Positions 44,061 through 54,066 of a DNA stretch of 64,000 bases are shown here, piece by piece. Each line of letters starts with the position of its first letter. The stretch's first letter is position 1. Source of the stretch: Streptomyces coffeae (GTDB lineage: Bacteria; Actinomycetota; Actinomycetes; Streptomycetales; Streptomycetaceae). The notes below the pieces were generated by a model. The model did no database searches and was not told the origin of the DNA. It saw only the letters and a list, made by a program, of their open reading frames with translations. The DNA is taken from the NCBI RefSeq assembly GCF_016741875.1, contig NZ_JAERRF010000001.1, positions 124,001-188,000 on the forward strand, written 5' to 3'. The position numbers and the translations under genes were made by a program.

Positions 44061-45140
44061 ATGGGTCCCCATCCAGCGGTCGCCGCGATACGCCTGGCGG
44101 TGCGCCGCGTCCTCCACGACGTCCTCGTCGCCTCCTCGGCTCCGACCCCGCCCTCCTCCCGCCCGGCCGCCGCCCCGCGCACCCGGCCGACGCCCGGCGA
44201 CGGGCCGCTGGTGCTCGCCGCCTGCTCCGGCGGCGCCGACTCCATGGCGCTCGCCTCCGCACTGGCCTTCGAGGCCCCCCGGATGGGTCTGCGGGCCGGC
44301 GGCATCACCGTCGACCACGGCCTTCAGTCGGGGTCCGACGTCCGCGCCGCCGAGGTCGCCGAGCGCCTGCGCGAGCTCGGCCTCGCGCCGGTCGAGTCCA
44401 TCCCGGTCGATGTCGGCCGGGGCGGAGGTCCCGAGGCCGCCGCCCGCGACGCCCGCTACGCCGCCCTCGACGCCGCCGCGGAGCGCCACGGCGCCGCCGC
44501 CGTCCTGCTCGGCCACACCCGCGACGATCAGGCCGAGACGGTTCTGCTCGGTCTCGCCCGCGGCTCCGGCATCCGCTCGCTGTCCGGAATGGCCCTCGTC
44601 TCCGGGGCGGGCGGCCGCTACCGCCGCCCCTTCCTCCAGCTCGACCGGCACACCGTCCGCAAGGCCTGTCTGGCCCAGTCGCTGCCCGTCTGGGACGACC
44701 CGCACAACGTGGACCCCACCTACACCCGCTCCCGGGTCCGTCACGAGGCACTGCCGGTGCTGGAGAAGGCCCTCGGCAAGGGGGTCGTCGAGGCGCTCGC
44801 CCGCACCGCCCAGCTCTCCCGTGACGACGCCGACGCCCTGGACGCCTGGGCCGCCCGCGCCGAGGCCGATGTGGTGACCGCCGCCGAGGTGCCCGCCGAG
44901 GGCGGCGGCACGGTCGAGCTGGACACCGTGGGGCTGCACCGGCTGCCCACCGCCGTCCGCCGCCGGGTGCTGCGCCGCGCCGCCATCGCCGCGGGCGCCC
45001 CGGCCGGCTCGCTCTTCGCCCGCCACATCGAAGAGGTGGACCGGCTGATCACCGGCTGGCGCGGTCAGCGGGCCATCAACCTCCCCGGGCGGGTCGAGGC
45101 CCGGCGGGAGGGTGGCAGACTGGTCATCCGGCAGGGCTGA
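44061..45140 (+). CDS. tilS: tRNA(Ile)-lysidine synthase
   Basis: A 359-residue ATP-pyrophosphatase that converts C34 of tRNA-Ile2 (CAU) to lysidine, allowing AUA reading. The PP-loop SGGADS is at residues 56-61 ([18 protein letters not shown]). [21 protein letters not shown] and the tRNA-binding [17 protein letters not shown] follow. An Ala/Pro-rich stretch of 25 residues sits before the PP-loop. It is followed closely by hpt and ftsH, the conserved tilS-hpt-ftsH order of many bacteria. Confidence 0.95.
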   Translation: MGPHPAVAAIRLAVRRVLHDVLVASSAPTPPSSRPAAAPRTRPTPGDGPLVLAACSGGADSMALASALAFEAPRMGLRAGGITVDHGLQSGSDVRAAEVAERLRELGLAPVESIPVDVGRGGGPEAAARDARYAALDAAAERHGAAAVLLGHTRDDQAETVLLGLARGSGIRSLSGMALVSGAGGRYRRPFLQLDRHTVRKACLAQSLPVWDDPHNVDPTYTRSRVRHEALPVLEKALGKGVVEALARTAQLSRDDADALDAWAARAEADVVTAAEVPAEGGGTVELDTVGLHRLPTAVRRRVLRRAAIAAGAPAGSLFARHIEEVDRLITGWRGQRAINLPGRVEARREGGRLVIRQG

Positions 45141-45174
45141 GCCGCCCGCCGAATTGCCGGATTGCCTAACGAGA

Positions 45175-45738
45175 GTGGCGCGGGTGGACGACAAGGACAT
45201 GGGCACCGACCTGAAGTCGGTTCTCATCACCGAGGAAGAGATCAACGCGAAGCTGGCTGAGCTGGCTGCCGAGGTCGACGCGGAATACGCGGGCAAGGAC
45301 CTGCTCATCATCGGTGTCCTCAAGGGCGCGGTGATGGTGATGGCGGACCTGGCGCGCGCCTTGTCCACTCCCGTCACCATGGACTGGATGGCCGTGTCGT
45401 CCTACGGCGCGGGCACCCAGTCCTCGGGCGTGGTGCGGATCCTCAAGGACCTGGACACCGACATCAAGGGCCGTCACGTCCTGATCGTCGAGGACATCAT
45501 CGACTCCGGTCTGACGCTGTCCTGGCTGCTGTCGAACCTCGGCTCGCGCGAGCCCGCCTCGCTGAATGTCTGCACCCTGCTGCGCAAGCCGGAGGCGGCC
45601 AAGGTCGCCATCGATGTGAAGTGGGTCGGCTTCGACATCCCGAACGAGTTCGTCGTGGGCTACGGTCTGGACTACGCCGAGAAGTACCGCAACCTGCCGT
45701 TCGTCGGCACCCTGGCGCCCCACGTCTACGGCGGCTGA
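45175..45738 (+). CDS. hpt: Hypoxanthine phosphoribosyltransferase
   Basis: A 187-residue purine salvage enzyme making IMP/GMP from hypoxanthine/guanine and PRPP. The PRPP-binding loop is [18 protein letters not shown], with [16 protein letters not shown] and [20 protein letters not shown] also conserved. GTG 45175 and GTG 45184 are both possible starts (GAGAG lies 9 bases before the second). The gap to tilS is 34 bp. Hpt and TilS are known to act on ftsH expression in Bacillus; here only the order is seen. Confidence 0.95.
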   Translation: MARVDDKDMGTDLKSVLITEEEINAKLAELAAEVDAEYAGKDLLIIGVLKGAVMVMADLARALSTPVTMDWMAVSSYGAGTQSSGVVRILKDLDTDIKGRHVLIVEDIIDSGLTLSWLLSNLGSREPASLNVCTLLRKPEAAKVAIDVKWVGFDIPNEFVVGYGLDYAEKYRNLPFVGTLAPHVYGG

Positions 45739-46016
45739 ACCGCCCCGACGCCGCGCCGACGCCGCGCCGCGCCCGGCGGGGAACCTGTCGCGGTTTCCCG
45801 CCGTTGGAGCATGGGAAGGCGGTTTTGTTAACAGTCCACGGCGGCGTCGGGTGACAATGCTGGGGTACCGTCCGAAGGTCAGTCTTTTTCGAGACTGAGG
45901 ATTACACAGCTCATACACCACAAATACACCGCAATACACCGCACGCACAGGCGCCCCCTCCAGGGCTGCCGTGCCTCACTGTGGCAGGAGGGACGGGGCG
46001 GCTTCGCCCCGTATGG
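45739..46016 (+). promoter_or_regulatory. ftsH leader with hairpins and a structure-spaced ribosome site
   Basis: 278 bp. A possible promoter is TTAACA (45828-45833), 19 bp, GACAAT (45853-45858). A 7-bp stem TCAGTCT/AGACTGA (45879-45885 / 45892-45898) follows, then three TACACCRCA-like repeats (45914-45942). The ribosome site AGGAGGGA (45986-45993) is 24 bases from the ATG, but a perfect 6-bp hairpin GGGGCG-GCTT-CGCCCC (45995-46010) fills 16 of them, leaving 8 when folded. Confidence 0.6.
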
Positions 46017-48059
46017 ATGGACGTGAAGCGCTACTTCCGTGGGCCGGTCATGTGGATCGTGCTGGCCGTCCTCGCCGTGGTCGTGTTGATGCAGGTCGTC
46101 GGCTCGTCCGGCGGCTACAAGTCGGTGGACACCAGCCAGGTCGTCAAGGCGATCAACCGGAACCAGGTCCAGTCCGCCGAGCTGACGACCGGCGACGAGC
46201 ACAAGATCAAGATCAAGCTCAAGGACAACGTCGCGAAGATCTCGGGCAGCGACAAGCTCCAGGCCACCTACATCGGTGACCAGGGCGTCGACCTCGCCAG
46301 GACTCTTCAGGCCAATGCCCAGAAGGACAACGGGATCCCCGACGGGTACAACGTCTCGACGTCGAAGCAGAACCCCTTCGTCGGGATCCTGCTCTCGCTG
46401 CTCCCGTTCGTGCTGATCGTCGTGGTCTTCCTGTTCCTGATGAACCAGATGCAGGGCGGCGGCTCCCGAGTGATGAACTTCGGGAAGTCGAAGGCCAAGC
46501 TGATCACCAAGGACACCCCGAAGACGACCTTCTCCGATGTGGCGGGGTCCGACGAGGCGGTCGAGGAGCTCCAGGAGATCAAGGAGTTCCTCCAGGAGCC
46601 CGCGAAGTTCCAGGCCGTGGGTGCCAAGATCCCCAAGGGTGTGCTGCTCTACGGCCCGCCCGGTACGGGTAAGACGCTGCTCGCGCGCGCCGTCGCGGGC
46701 GAGGCGGGCGTCCCGTTCTACTCGATCTCCGGCTCCGACTTCGTCGAGATGTTCGTGGGTGTGGGTGCCTCCCGGGTCCGTGACCTGTTCGAGCAGGCCA
46801 AGACCAACGCCCCGGCCATCGTCTTCGTCGACGAGATCGACGCCGTCGGCCGGCACCGCGGCGCCGGTATGGGCGGCGGCCACGACGAGCGCGAGCAGAC
46901 GCTGAACCAGCTGCTCGTCGAGATGGACGGCTTCGATGTGAAGGGCGGCGTCATCCTGATCGCCGCCACCAACCGGCCGGACATCCTCGACCCGGCGCTG
47001 CTGCGCCCGGGCCGCTTCGACCGGCAGATCGCCGTCGACCGTCCCGACATGCAGGGCCGTCTGGAGATCCTCAAGGTCCACCAGAAGGGCAAGCCGGTCG
47101 CGCCGGACGTCGACCTGTCGGCCGTCGCCCGCCGTACCCCCGGCTTCACCGGTGCCGATCTGTCGAACGTGCTGAACGAGGCCGCCCTGCTGACGGCCCG
47201 CAGCGACAAGAAGCTGATCGACAACCACTTCCTGGACGAGGCGATCGACCGTGTCGTGGCCGGACCGCAGAAGCGGACCCGGATCATGAGCGACAAGGAG
47301 AAGAAGATCACCGCGTACCACGAGGGCGGTCACGCCCTGGTCGCGGCGGCGTCTCCGAACAGCGACCCGGTCCACAAGGTCACGATCCTCTCCCGCGGGC
47401 GGGCCCTGGGCTACACCATGGTCCTGCCGGACGAGGACAAGTACTCGACCACGCGCAACGAGATGCTCGACCAGCTCGCCTACATGATGGGCGGCCGGGC
47501 GGCCGAGGAGCTGGTCTTCCACGACCCGACCACCGGCGCCTCCAACGACATCGAGAAGGCGACGGCCACGGCCCGCGCGATGGTCACCCAGTACGGCATG
47601 ACCGAGCGTCTCGGCGCGATCAAGTTCGGCTCCGACAACTCCGAGCCGTTCCTGGGACGTGAGATGGCTCACCAGCGCGACTACTCGGAAGAGGTCGCCG
47701 CGCTGGTGGACGAGGAGGTCAAGAAGCTCATCGAGGCCGCGCACAACGAGGCGTGGGAGATCCTCGTCGAGAACCGCGACGTGCTGGACAACCTCGTCCT
47801 GGCGCTGCTGGAGAAGGAGACGCTGAACAAGGAGGAGATCGCCGAGATCTTCGCCCCGATCGTCAAGCGCCCGGCCCGCCCGGCGTGGACCGGCTCCTCG
47901 CGGCGTACCCCCTCCACCCGTCCGCCGGTACTCTCCCCCAAGGAGCTGGCCCCGGCCAACGGCGCCCAGTCCCCCTCGGCGGCCTCCCTCGCGAAGGCCA
48001 CCGCCCCGGAGGAGACCCCGGAGCGCTCCGAGGAGTCGGGCTCCGGACCGGAGAACTGA
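46017..48059 (+). CDS. ftsH: ATP-dependent zinc metalloprotease FtsH
   Basis: A 680-residue membrane AAA+ protease that degrades misfolded or regulatory membrane proteins. Helices are at about 9-28 and 121-142 with an extracytoplasmic loop between. Walker A GPPGTGKT is at 213-220, Walker B is in [17 protein letters not shown], and the second region of homology is [20 protein letters not shown]. The zinc site HEGGH is at 435-439 ([13 protein letters not shown]). The C-terminal 60 residues are Pro/Ser/Ala-rich. ATG 46017 ([14 protein letters not shown]) is the family start. GTG 45981 overlaps the ribosome site. Confidence 0.95.
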   Translation: MDVKRYFRGPVMWIVLAVLAVVVLMQVVGSSGGYKSVDTSQVVKAINRNQVQSAELTTGDEHKIKIKLKDNVAKISGSDKLQATYIGDQGVDLARTLQANAQKDNGIPDGYNVSTSKQNPFVGILLSLLPFVLIVVVFLFLMNQMQGGGSRVMNFGKSKAKLITKDTPKTTFSDVAGSDEAVEELQEIKEFLQEPAKFQAVGAKIPKGVLLYGPPGTGKTLLARAVAGEAGVPFYSISGSDFVEMFVGVGASRVRDLFEQAKTNAPAIVFVDEIDAVGRHRGAGMGGGHDEREQTLNQLLVEMDGFDVKGGVILIAATNRPDILDPALLRPGRFDRQIAVDRPDMQGRLEILKVHQKGKPVAPDVDLSAVARRTPGFTGADLSNVLNEAALLTARSDKKLIDNHFLDEAIDRVVAGPQKRTRIMSDKEKKITAYHEGGHALVAAASPNSDPVHKVTILSRGRALGYTMVLPDEDKYSTTRNEMLDQLAYMMGGRAAEELVFHDPTTGASNDIEKATATARAMVTQYGMTERLGAIKFGSDNSEPFLGREMAHQRDYSEEVAALVDEEVKKLIEAAHNEAWEILVENRDVLDNLVLALLEKETLNKEEIAEIFAPIVKRPARPAWTGSSRRTPSTRPPVLSPKELAPANGAQSPSAASLAKATAPEETPERSEESGSGPEN

Positions 48060-48064
48060 TCCCC

Positions 48065-48098
48065 GGCCGTCCAGGGGTGTCTCGGCCCCTGGACGGCC
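48065..48098 (+). terminator. Terminator after ftsH
   Basis: A 13-bp perfect stem (48065-48077 / 48086-48098) with an 8-base loop, 5 bases after the ftsH stop. It separates ftsH from folE. Confidence 0.85.
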
Positions 48099-48177
48099 CC
48101 GGAATGAATGCCGCGTCAGCCAGGTTCTAGCCTGTTGACGCGGCATTTCCGCATTGGTGTGTGAGGAACGAGGCAAC

Positions 48178-48783
48178 ATGATCGACCCGGTGACGCTGGA
48201 CGGTGAGGGCCGCATCGGCGAATTCGACGAGAAGCGCGCCGAGAACGCGATCCGTGAGCTTCTCCTCGCCGTCGGCGAGGACCCGGACCGGGAAGGGCTC
48301 CGGGAGACCCCGGGGCGGGTGGCTCGTGCCTACAAGGAGATCTTCGCGGGACTGCGCCAGCAGCCGGAGGACGTCCTCACCACCACGTTCGACCTGGGCC
48401 ATGACGAGATGGTGCTGGTGAAGGACATCGAGGTGATGTCCTCCTGCGAGCACCACCTGGTGCCCTTCGTGGGCGTCGCCCACGTCGGCTACATCCCCTC
48501 CCACGACGGCAAGATCACCGGGCTGTCCAAGCTGGCCCGGCTGGTGGATGTGTTCGCCCGCCGCCCCCAGGTCCAGGAGCGGCTGACCACGCAGATCGCC
48601 GACTCCCTGATGCGGATACTGGAGCCGCGCGGCGTGATCGTCGTGGTGGAGTGCGAGCACATGTGCATGACGATGCGCGGGGTGCGCAAGCCCGGGGCCA
48701 AGACCCTCACCTCGGCCGTCCGCGGTCAGCTGCGTGACTCCGCCACCCGGGCCGAGGCAATGAGCCTGATCATGGCCCGCTGA
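48178..48783 (+). CDS. folE: GTP cyclohydrolase I
   Basis: A 201-residue enzyme that makes dihydroneopterin triphosphate, the first step of folate synthesis. Seen are [20 protein letters not shown], the zinc-binding Cys/His of [19 protein letters not shown] and [20 protein letters not shown], and [15 protein letters not shown] with the second zinc Cys. ATG 48178 lies after GAGGAACGAGG. The other fol genes follow on the opposite strand. The stop codon is also the first base triplet of a dispersed 120-bp repeat. Confidence 0.95.
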   Translation: MIDPVTLDGEGRIGEFDEKRAENAIRELLLAVGEDPDREGLRETPGRVARAYKEIFAGLRQQPEDVLTTTFDLGHDEMVLVKDIEVMSSCEHHLVPFVGVAHVGYIPSHDGKITGLSKLARLVDVFARRPQVQERLTTQIADSLMRILEPRGVIVVVECEHMCMTMRGVRKPGAKTLTSAVRGQLRDSATRAEAMSLIMAR

Positions 48784-48900
48784 GCGCTCCACGGGAAGAG
48801 CCGTGAGGTGCCGCTGTTCCGCTGCGGCTGCGTCGTGGCCGGCCGCGCCCACGCGGCGGAGCCGCACATCGACACAGCCCCGCGCCCCCTTCGGGGCGCA
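48781..48900 (+). repeat. Dispersed 120-bp 3'-end element, copy 1 (at folE stop)
   Basis: Starts exactly with the folE stop codon TGA. The reverse complement of 55301-55421 matches it: near-identical over the last 75 bases (about one substitution and one indel) and recognisably similar over the first 45. It ends in a strong hairpin GCGCCCC/GGGGCGC near 48882-48899. Confidence 0.9.
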
Positions 48901-48921
48901 CCGTGCGCCCGCCTCCTCGGG

Positions 48922-49428
48922 TCAGGCGCGGGCGGTGGCGCTGGGGCCGTTGCCCTTGCCGTTGTTGTGTTCGTCGTCCTCGGGGAGCTTGCAGACGCGC
49001 TCCAGGAAGAACGCGGCGGCGACCACGCCCGCGCCCGCCAGGACGGAGAGCGCGGCGTAGATGGCCTGGTCCCGGCGGGCCGGGACATCGAGCTGCTCCA
49101 TCGCCAGGAAGGCGCCCACACCGCCGTACATGCCCGCGATCAGCGCCGCGACCAGGGCGCTGGCCTGGCCGAAGATAACCGCGCGGGCGGCCACCAAGGG
49201 GTCCACGCCCTTGGCGCCGGGACGGCGCTCACGCTGAGCGCGCAGCCGGGCGCGCAGGGACAGCGCGGTCGCGGTCAGCACCACCGCGATCAGAGCCAGC
49301 ACAATCGGCGCGGCCACCGGAACGCTCGGCAGCGAGCCCAGCGTGTCCCACAACCGGGCCCCCGCCCACGACACCACACCGGCCACGGCGAACAGCCCGA
49401 CCAGCACCCCGATCCGAAGTTGCCTCAC
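48922..49428 (-). CDS. DUF3180 membrane protein
   Basis: A 168-residue protein with four helices: IGVLVGLFAVAGVVSWAGAR, VAAPIVLALIAVVLTATAL, ALVAALIAGMYGGVGAFLA and AIYAALSVLAGAGVVAAAFF. DUF3180 proteins are of unknown function and typically follow folK in actinobacteria, as here. GTG 49428 (VRQLRIGVLVG) is preferred with GAGGGG upstream. TTG 49446 is an alternative. Confidence 0.9.
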   Translation of the reverse strand: MRQLRIGVLVGLFAVAGVVSWAGARLWDTLGSLPSVPVAAPIVLALIAVVLTATALSLRARLRAQRERRPGAKGVDPLVAARAVIFGQASALVAALIAGMYGGVGAFLAMEQLDVPARRDQAIYAALSVLAGAGVVAAAFFLERVCKLPEDDEHNNGKGNGPSATARA

Positions 49429-49489
49429 CGACCGGTCGCCCCTCAACTCGTACGTGCACCATCTCCCGAACCTACCGGGAGATCAACGT

Positions 49490-50083
49490 CTATTCGGGCA
49501 GGCGCAGTTCCAGGTCCGTACGGACCTGTACCCCGTCCTGGCCGACCTCGGTCAACAGCCCGGAGACCGTGCCCCGGCCCGGGAACTCGGCCTGCGGGTC
49601 CACGTCGTTCCACGGCACCAGCACAAAGGCGCGCTGGTGCGCCCGCGGGTGGGGGAGGGTGAGCGTCGGGTCGTCGGAGACCACGTCCTGATACGACACG
49701 ATGTCCACGTCCAGAGTGCGCGGACCCCAGCGCTCGTCCCGCACCCGCTCGAATGCCTCTTCGATGGCGTGGCCGCGCTCCAGCAGCGAGGAGGGCGGCA
49801 GCGTCGTCTTCACCAGCACCACCGCGTTGAAGTAGGTGGACTGGGTGCCGGGCTCCACACCCCACGGGTCCGTCTCGTACACCGGCGACACGGCCTTGAC
49901 CCGCAGCCCCGGGGTGTCCTCCAGCGCGTCGATGGCGCCCTGGAGGGTCTCCAGGCGGTTGCCCAGATTGCTGCCGAGCGAGATCACCGCCCGTTTGGGG
50001 TTGCTCAACGTCACATCGGCTGCGTCGACCCGCTCCACCACGGAGGTGGGAACGGGCTGCACGGTCGGATCGCTGCTGCTCAT
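49490..50083 (-). CDS. folK: 2-amino-4-hydroxy-6-hydroxymethyldihydropteridine pyrophosphokinase
   Basis: A 197-residue HPPK that transfers pyrophosphate from ATP to 6-hydroxymethyl-dihydropterin. AVISLGSNLGNRLETLQGAI, YETDPWGVEPGTQSTYFNAV and the catalytic signature ERWGPRTLDVDIV are intact. The first 30 residues are an extra polar leader. It overlaps folB by 4 bases (ATGA at 50080-50083). Confidence 0.95.
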   Translation of the reverse strand: MSSSDPTVQPVPTSVVERVDAADVTLSNPKRAVISLGSNLGNRLETLQGAIDALEDTPGLRVKAVSPVYETDPWGVEPGTQSTYFNAVVLVKTTLPPSSLLERGHAIEEAFERVRDERWGPRTLDVDIVSYQDVVSDDPTLTLPHPRAHQRAFVLVPWNDVDPQAEFPGRGTVSGLLTEVGQDGVQVRTDLELRLPE

Positions 50084-50439
50084 ACTCGGCTCCGGGTGAT
50101 GGTGATGGTCACGTCGTCGAAGGGCACGGTGATCGGGGCCTGTGGCTTGTGCACCACCACCTCGACCTCCTGTACCACGTCGTGCTTGAGGCAGCGGTCC
50201 GCGATTCGCTCGGCGAGTGTTTCGATCAGGTCGACCGGCTCACCCCGCACCACGTCCACGACCTCTTCCGCGATCTCCCCGTAGTGGATGGTCTTGGTCA
50301 GGTCGTCGGCGGCCGCGGCGGGCCGAGTGTCCAGGCCGAGCACCAGGTCCACGACAAACGTCTGGCCTTCCTCGCGCTCATGGGGGAAAACCCCGTGGTG
50401 CCCGCGAGCCCTCAGGCCGCGCAGCGCGACACGATCCAC
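50080..50439 (-). CDS. folB: Dihydroneopterin aldolase
   Basis: A 119-residue enzyme that cleaves dihydroneopterin to 6-hydroxymethyl-dihydropterin and glycolaldehyde. VDRVALRGLRARGHHGVFPH, a catalytic Glu/Tyr region (TIHYGEIAEEVVDVV), LIETLAERIADRCL and EVVVHKPQAPI match the family. The start at GTG 50439 is chosen for AGGAG 9 bases upstream. GTG 50448 sits on the ribosome site. The product is the substrate of the overlapping folK. Confidence 0.95.
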   Translation of the reverse strand: MDRVALRGLRARGHHGVFPHEREEGQTFVVDLVLGLDTRPAAAADDLTKTIHYGEIAEEVVDVVRGEPVDLIETLAERIADRCLKHDVVQEVEVVVHKPQAPITVPFDDVTITITRSRV

Positions 50440-50646
50440 CCGAATCACTCCTGCTGGTCGTCGGTACGCGGGAACGTCCCGACGTGTCCGGAACGCACCA
50501 CCCGTCCCCAGCCGTCTGCCGGGGTACCTCCCTCGAATCTACCTGCGGGCACCGGCGGCACCCGCCCACGGGGTCGCGGCCCGCTCGCTCCGCGTCCCCG
50601 CGCCACAGACCCCTACCCGCACCTCGCGGGGCTCGAACGGGGTCCA

Positions 50647-51135
50647 TCAGTCCGGCATCAGCCGTCCGTCGTCATCCGGTCCCTCCGGCCCCTCCGGACC
50701 GTTCTCGTCACTCTCCGCCAGCACCGGGGAGCCATGGTGTGACCACACCTTCCAGCCGTCCTCCGTCCGGCGGAACACGTTCGTCGCCACCACCAGCTGT
50801 CCCACCAGCGGGCCGAGCTCGCCCTCCTCCTCCGCCGGAGCGCCGCTGAGGATGTTCTCGGTGCAGGTCACCAGGGCGGTGTCGGCCAGCACCGACACCT
50901 CGACATCGGTCAGGAAGAACTGGATGTAGTCGGTGTTCGCCATGATCAGCGCATAGGAGCGCAGCACCTCGCCCCGGCCGCGCAGCACCGGCCAGCCGGG
51001 GTGCACACAGGAGACCTCGGTGTCCGGCGCGTCCAGCCACAGCCGCTCCATCGCCTCGTGGTCGCCCTGCTCCATGGCCTCGTACAGCGCGGTGTTCGCC
51101 CGTTCCACCCGCTCGCTGTCCGTAAGGGAAGTCAC
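50647..51135 (-). CDS. NTF2/SnoaL-like protein
   Basis: A 162-residue protein with the cone-shaped NTF2-like fold: RANTALYEAMEQGDHEAMER, DTEVSCVHPGWPVLRGRGEV, FLTDVEVSVLADTALVTCTE, VATNVFRRTEDGWKVWSHHG. The fold is used by small enzymes and binding proteins; the His pair near the end could be a metal or substrate site. It overlaps folP (GTGA at 51132-51135), so it is co-translated with folate synthesis. Its role there is unknown. The acidic C-terminal tail is Pro/Gly/Asp-rich. Confidence 0.9.
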   Translation of the reverse strand: MTSLTDSERVERANTALYEAMEQGDHEAMERLWLDAPDTEVSCVHPGWPVLRGRGEVLRSYALIMANTDYIQFFLTDVEVSVLADTALVTCTENILSGAPAEEEGELGPLVGQLVVATNVFRRTEDGWKVWSHHGSPVLAESDENGPEGPEGPDDDGRLMPD

Positions 51136-52010
51136 AGTGCTCCCGCCGCGTCCCGGGCCGCTTCGATGGCCCGCGCCACCCGCACCGCGTCCGCGCTGGC
51201 CCGTGCCTCGTGGACCCGCACCGCCCAGGCGCCCTCGCGCGCCGCGATCGCGGTGACCGCGGCGGTGGCGGCGTCCCGCTCCCGGGCGGGCGGCGGGGTG
51301 CCGTCGCCGGTGGCCAGGACGCGCCCCAGGAACCGCTTCCGGGAGGCCGCCACCAGCAGCGGGCGGCCCAGCTCGCGCAGCGCGGAAAGATGCGCCAGCA
51401 GCGTCAGGTCGTGCTCGGCCTCCTTGGCGAAGCCGAGGCCCGGGTCGATCACGATCCGCTCCGGGTCGATACCGCCCGCGACCGCCCGCTCCAGGCCGAT
51501 GCGCAGCTCGGCGACGACCTCGCCGACGACGTCCCGGTAGACCGCCCGGTTGTTCATGTCGATCGACTGGCCGCGCCAGTGCATCACCACGAAGGGCACT
51601 CCGGCCGCGGCCACCGTGGGCACCATCGCCGGATCGGCGCCTCCGGCGCTCACATCGTTGACCAGCCGTGCCCCGGCCTCCACGGCTCGCTCGGCGACCG
51701 TGGCCCGCATGGTGTCCACGCTGACCACGGCTCCGGCCGCGGCCAGCTCCCGGACCACCGGAACCACCCGGCGCAGCTCCTCGGCCTCGTCGACGCGCAC
51801 GGCGCCGGGACGGGTCGACTCGCCTCCGACGTCCACCAGGTCGGCCCCGGCGGCGATGAGGTCACGGCCGCGCTTGACGGCCAGCTCGGGGTCGAACCAC
51901 TGGCCCCCGTCGGAGAAGGAGTCGGGCGTGACGTTTACCACGCCCATCACCGCACACCGGTCCCATTCCGGCAGTCCGGCCACCCGGCCCCGCCCACGCA
52001 ACGTCGTCAT
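51132..52010 (-). CDS. folP: Dihydropteroate synthase
   Basis: A 292-residue TIM-barrel enzyme that joins p-aminobenzoate to the pterin diphosphate made by FolK; it is the sulfonamide target. VMGVVNVTPDSFSDGGQWFD, DLVDVGGESTRPGAVRVDEA, RLVNDVSAGGADPAM, VVMHWRG and DPGLGFAKEAEHDLTLL are intact. ATG 52010 starts the fol operon reading folP, NTF2-like, folB, folK and then the DUF3180 gene. Confidence 0.95.
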   Translation of the reverse strand: MTTLRGRGRVAGLPEWDRCAVMGVVNVTPDSFSDGGQWFDPELAVKRGRDLIAAGADLVDVGGESTRPGAVRVDEAEELRRVVPVVRELAAAGAVVSVDTMRATVAERAVEAGARLVNDVSAGGADPAMVPTVAAAGVPFVVMHWRGQSIDMNNRAVYRDVVGEVVAELRIGLERAVAGGIDPERIVIDPGLGFAKEAEHDLTLLAHLSALRELGRPLLVAASRKRFLGRVLATGDGTPPPARERDAATAAVTAIAAREGAWAVRVHEARASADAVRVARAIEAARDAAGAL

Positions 52011-52090
52011 GACCCCAGGCTAGACGGAGCCGGAGGGCGGACGGGGGACGCGGGCGGGCGGGCATCCCGGGCGGGAATCCCGGGGTGTGC

Positions 52091-53923
52091 TCAGGCGGCC
52101 TGCTCCAGCTCCCGGTCGCGGGTGGCGGGCGGGTGGGCGCAGGGCCGGGGCTCGGGGCGGCGTCCGCGGCGCAGCAGCCGCGGGAGCGCCAGCGAGACGA
52201 ACCCCTCGGCCTGCATCGCGGCCAGTCCGATCCGCGGTAGATCGCGGGTGTTGCGGAAGACCACGAAGCGCGGCTCCCAGCGCGGCTGGAACTTGGCGTT
52301 GAACTTGTACAGCGACTCGATCTGGAACCAGCGGGAGAGGAACACCAGCAGTGCGCGCCAGCCGCGCAGCACCGGGCCCGCGCCCAGCTTCTCGCCGCGC
52401 GCGAGCGCCGAGCGGAACATCGCGAAGTTCAGCGAGACGCGCTTCACGCCCAGCTGCGGGGCGGCCTGGAGGGAGGCGACGATCAGCAGCTCGTTCATCC
52501 CGGGGTCGGCGCTGCGGTCGCGCCGCATGAGCTCCAGCGACATTCCGTCGGTGCCCCAGGGCACGAAGTGCAGTACGGCCTTGAGGTCCCCGTACGGGCC
52601 GTCCTCGGCGCCCTCCTCGGCGGCCTTGTGGGCGGTGGCGATGACCGCGTCGCCGTCGGCGGGGTCGCCGATCCGGCCCAGCGCCATGGAGAAGCCGCGC
52701 TCGGTGTCGGTGCCGCGCCAGTCGGCGGCGGCGCGCCGGATGGCCTCCAGCTCCTCCGGCTCCAGGTCGGTGGCGCGGCGCACCCGGGTCTCGTATCCGG
52801 CCCGTTCGATGCGCTTGACCATCTGGCGGACGTTGCGCATGGCGCGGCCGGAGAGGGTGAAGTCGGCGACGTCGACGATGGCTTCGTCGCCGAGCTCCAG
52901 GGCGTCCAGTCCGGTTTCCCGGGTCCACACCTCGCCGCCGGTCTCACTGCACCCCATCACCGCGGGGGTCCAGGAGTGGGCGCGGGCCTCGTCCATGAAG
53001 CGGGCGATGGCGCCGGGCCACGCCTCGACATCGCCGACCGGGTCACCGCTGGCGAGCATCACCCCGGAGACCACGCGGTAGCAGACGGCGGCCTTGCCGC
53101 TGGGGGAGAAGACCACGCCCTTGTCGCGGCGGAGCGCGAAGTGGCCGAGGGAGTCACGGCCTCCGTGGGTGGCGAGCAGGGCCCGCAGCCGTTCCTCGTC
53201 CCCGGCGGTCAGCCGGGCGGCCGGGTGCTCGGGGCGGAAGGCCAGATAGGCGGTGGTGGCGACGGTCAGCAGGCCGAGCGCGCCGAGGGAGTAGCCCACG
53301 GTGTAGTCGGCGCCCTCGCGGTAGTCGATGGGTCCCTCGAAGCCGAACAGCCCCCACAGCACATGCTCCAGCTGATCGCCGAAGGACGGTTTCCCTACGA
53401 TCGTGTCCGGGTGCGACCGGACGATCAGCAGTCCGAGACCGATGCTGACCGCACCCATGATCAAGAAGTTGGCGAGAGCCCGCCAGCGGCTGCGCGGGTC
53501 GGGGAGTGCCGCGAACTCCTTCCGGTAACGCAGCAGTACGCCCATCAGGACGAGCGAGAGGACGGCGCCGCAGATCGAGTGACGGTGGATCAGCTGGGCG
53601 GCGGCGCCGACGGGCAGCAGCCCCACGGCCGCGACCCAGGCCCGGCGCTTACGCCGCTTCAGCCCGTGAGCCAGCATGAGCAGGAGCAAACCGACCACGA
53701 TGGATGCCGCGGCGGCCAGGGAGCTGACCGCGCCCGGCAGCACCTCGGCGAGGGCGTGCACCCGGGTGTAGCGCAGCCGTGGGAAGACGAGGTCCATCAG
53801 CCCGATCAGCGTGCACGCGGTGCCGACGGCGGTTGGTACCGCCTCCGGCCTCGGTCCGCGCAGCACACGCCGTATCCGGCGGGGAACCCGTCCGGACGTT
53901 TCGGCATCTTGACTGTCAGACAT
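52091..53923 (-). CDS. Phosphatidylglycerol lysyltransferase-like protein (MprF/LPG synthase)
   Basis: A 610-residue membrane protein. Seven helices lie in the first 250 residues (for example ASIVVGLLLLMLAHGLKRRK, FLIMGAVSIGLGLLIVRSHP). A C-terminal DUF2156/GNAT-like catalytic domain follows, with FSPSGKAAVCYRVVSGVMLA, MKRIERAGYE-like VKRIERAGYETRVRRATDLE, DLKAVLHFVPWGTDGMSLEL, MNELLIVASLQAAPQLGV and SLNFAMFRSALARGEKLG. MprF-type enzymes move an aminoacyl group from tRNA to phosphatidylglycerol and so lower the membrane charge. No LysRS domain is fused. ATG 53923 follows a GGGA site. Confidence 0.92.
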   Translation of the reverse strand: MSDSQDAETSGRVPRRIRRVLRGPRPEAVPTAVGTACTLIGLMDLVFPRLRYTRVHALAEVLPGAVSSLAAAASIVVGLLLLMLAHGLKRRKRRAWVAAVGLLPVGAAAQLIHRHSICGAVLSLVLMGVLLRYRKEFAALPDPRSRWRALANFLIMGAVSIGLGLLIVRSHPDTIVGKPSFGDQLEHVLWGLFGFEGPIDYREGADYTVGYSLGALGLLTVATTAYLAFRPEHPAARLTAGDEERLRALLATHGGRDSLGHFALRRDKGVVFSPSGKAAVCYRVVSGVMLASGDPVGDVEAWPGAIARFMDEARAHSWTPAVMGCSETGGEVWTRETGLDALELGDEAIVDVADFTLSGRAMRNVRQMVKRIERAGYETRVRRATDLEPEELEAIRRAAADWRGTDTERGFSMALGRIGDPADGDAVIATAHKAAEEGAEDGPYGDLKAVLHFVPWGTDGMSLELMRRDRSADPGMNELLIVASLQAAPQLGVKRVSLNFAMFRSALARGEKLGAGPVLRGWRALLVFLSRWFQIESLYKFNAKFQPRWEPRFVVFRNTRDLPRIGLAAMQAEGFVSLALPRLLRRGRRPEPRPCAHPPATRDRELEQAA

Positions 53924-54066
53924 TTGCATTCCCGTCGCTTCGGTCAAGAGGATCTTTGGTTCTCTGACGCAGCATCTGCACGATTTGCGCCTATCAAGAC
54001 GGCGCCCGAGGGGGCGGGGTTCCATCCGCGGCACGGGGGAGCCTGCCGCCCGGCAGAAAGATAGTG

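Noticed and set aside
41791..44262. 823-codon minus-strand open frame
   Set aside because: Antisense to the carboxypeptidase, metalloprotease and tilS genes; no domain and no ribosome site.
45879..48215. 778-codon minus-strand open frame
   Set aside because: Antisense shadow of ftsH, which has all its catalytic motifs on the plus strand.
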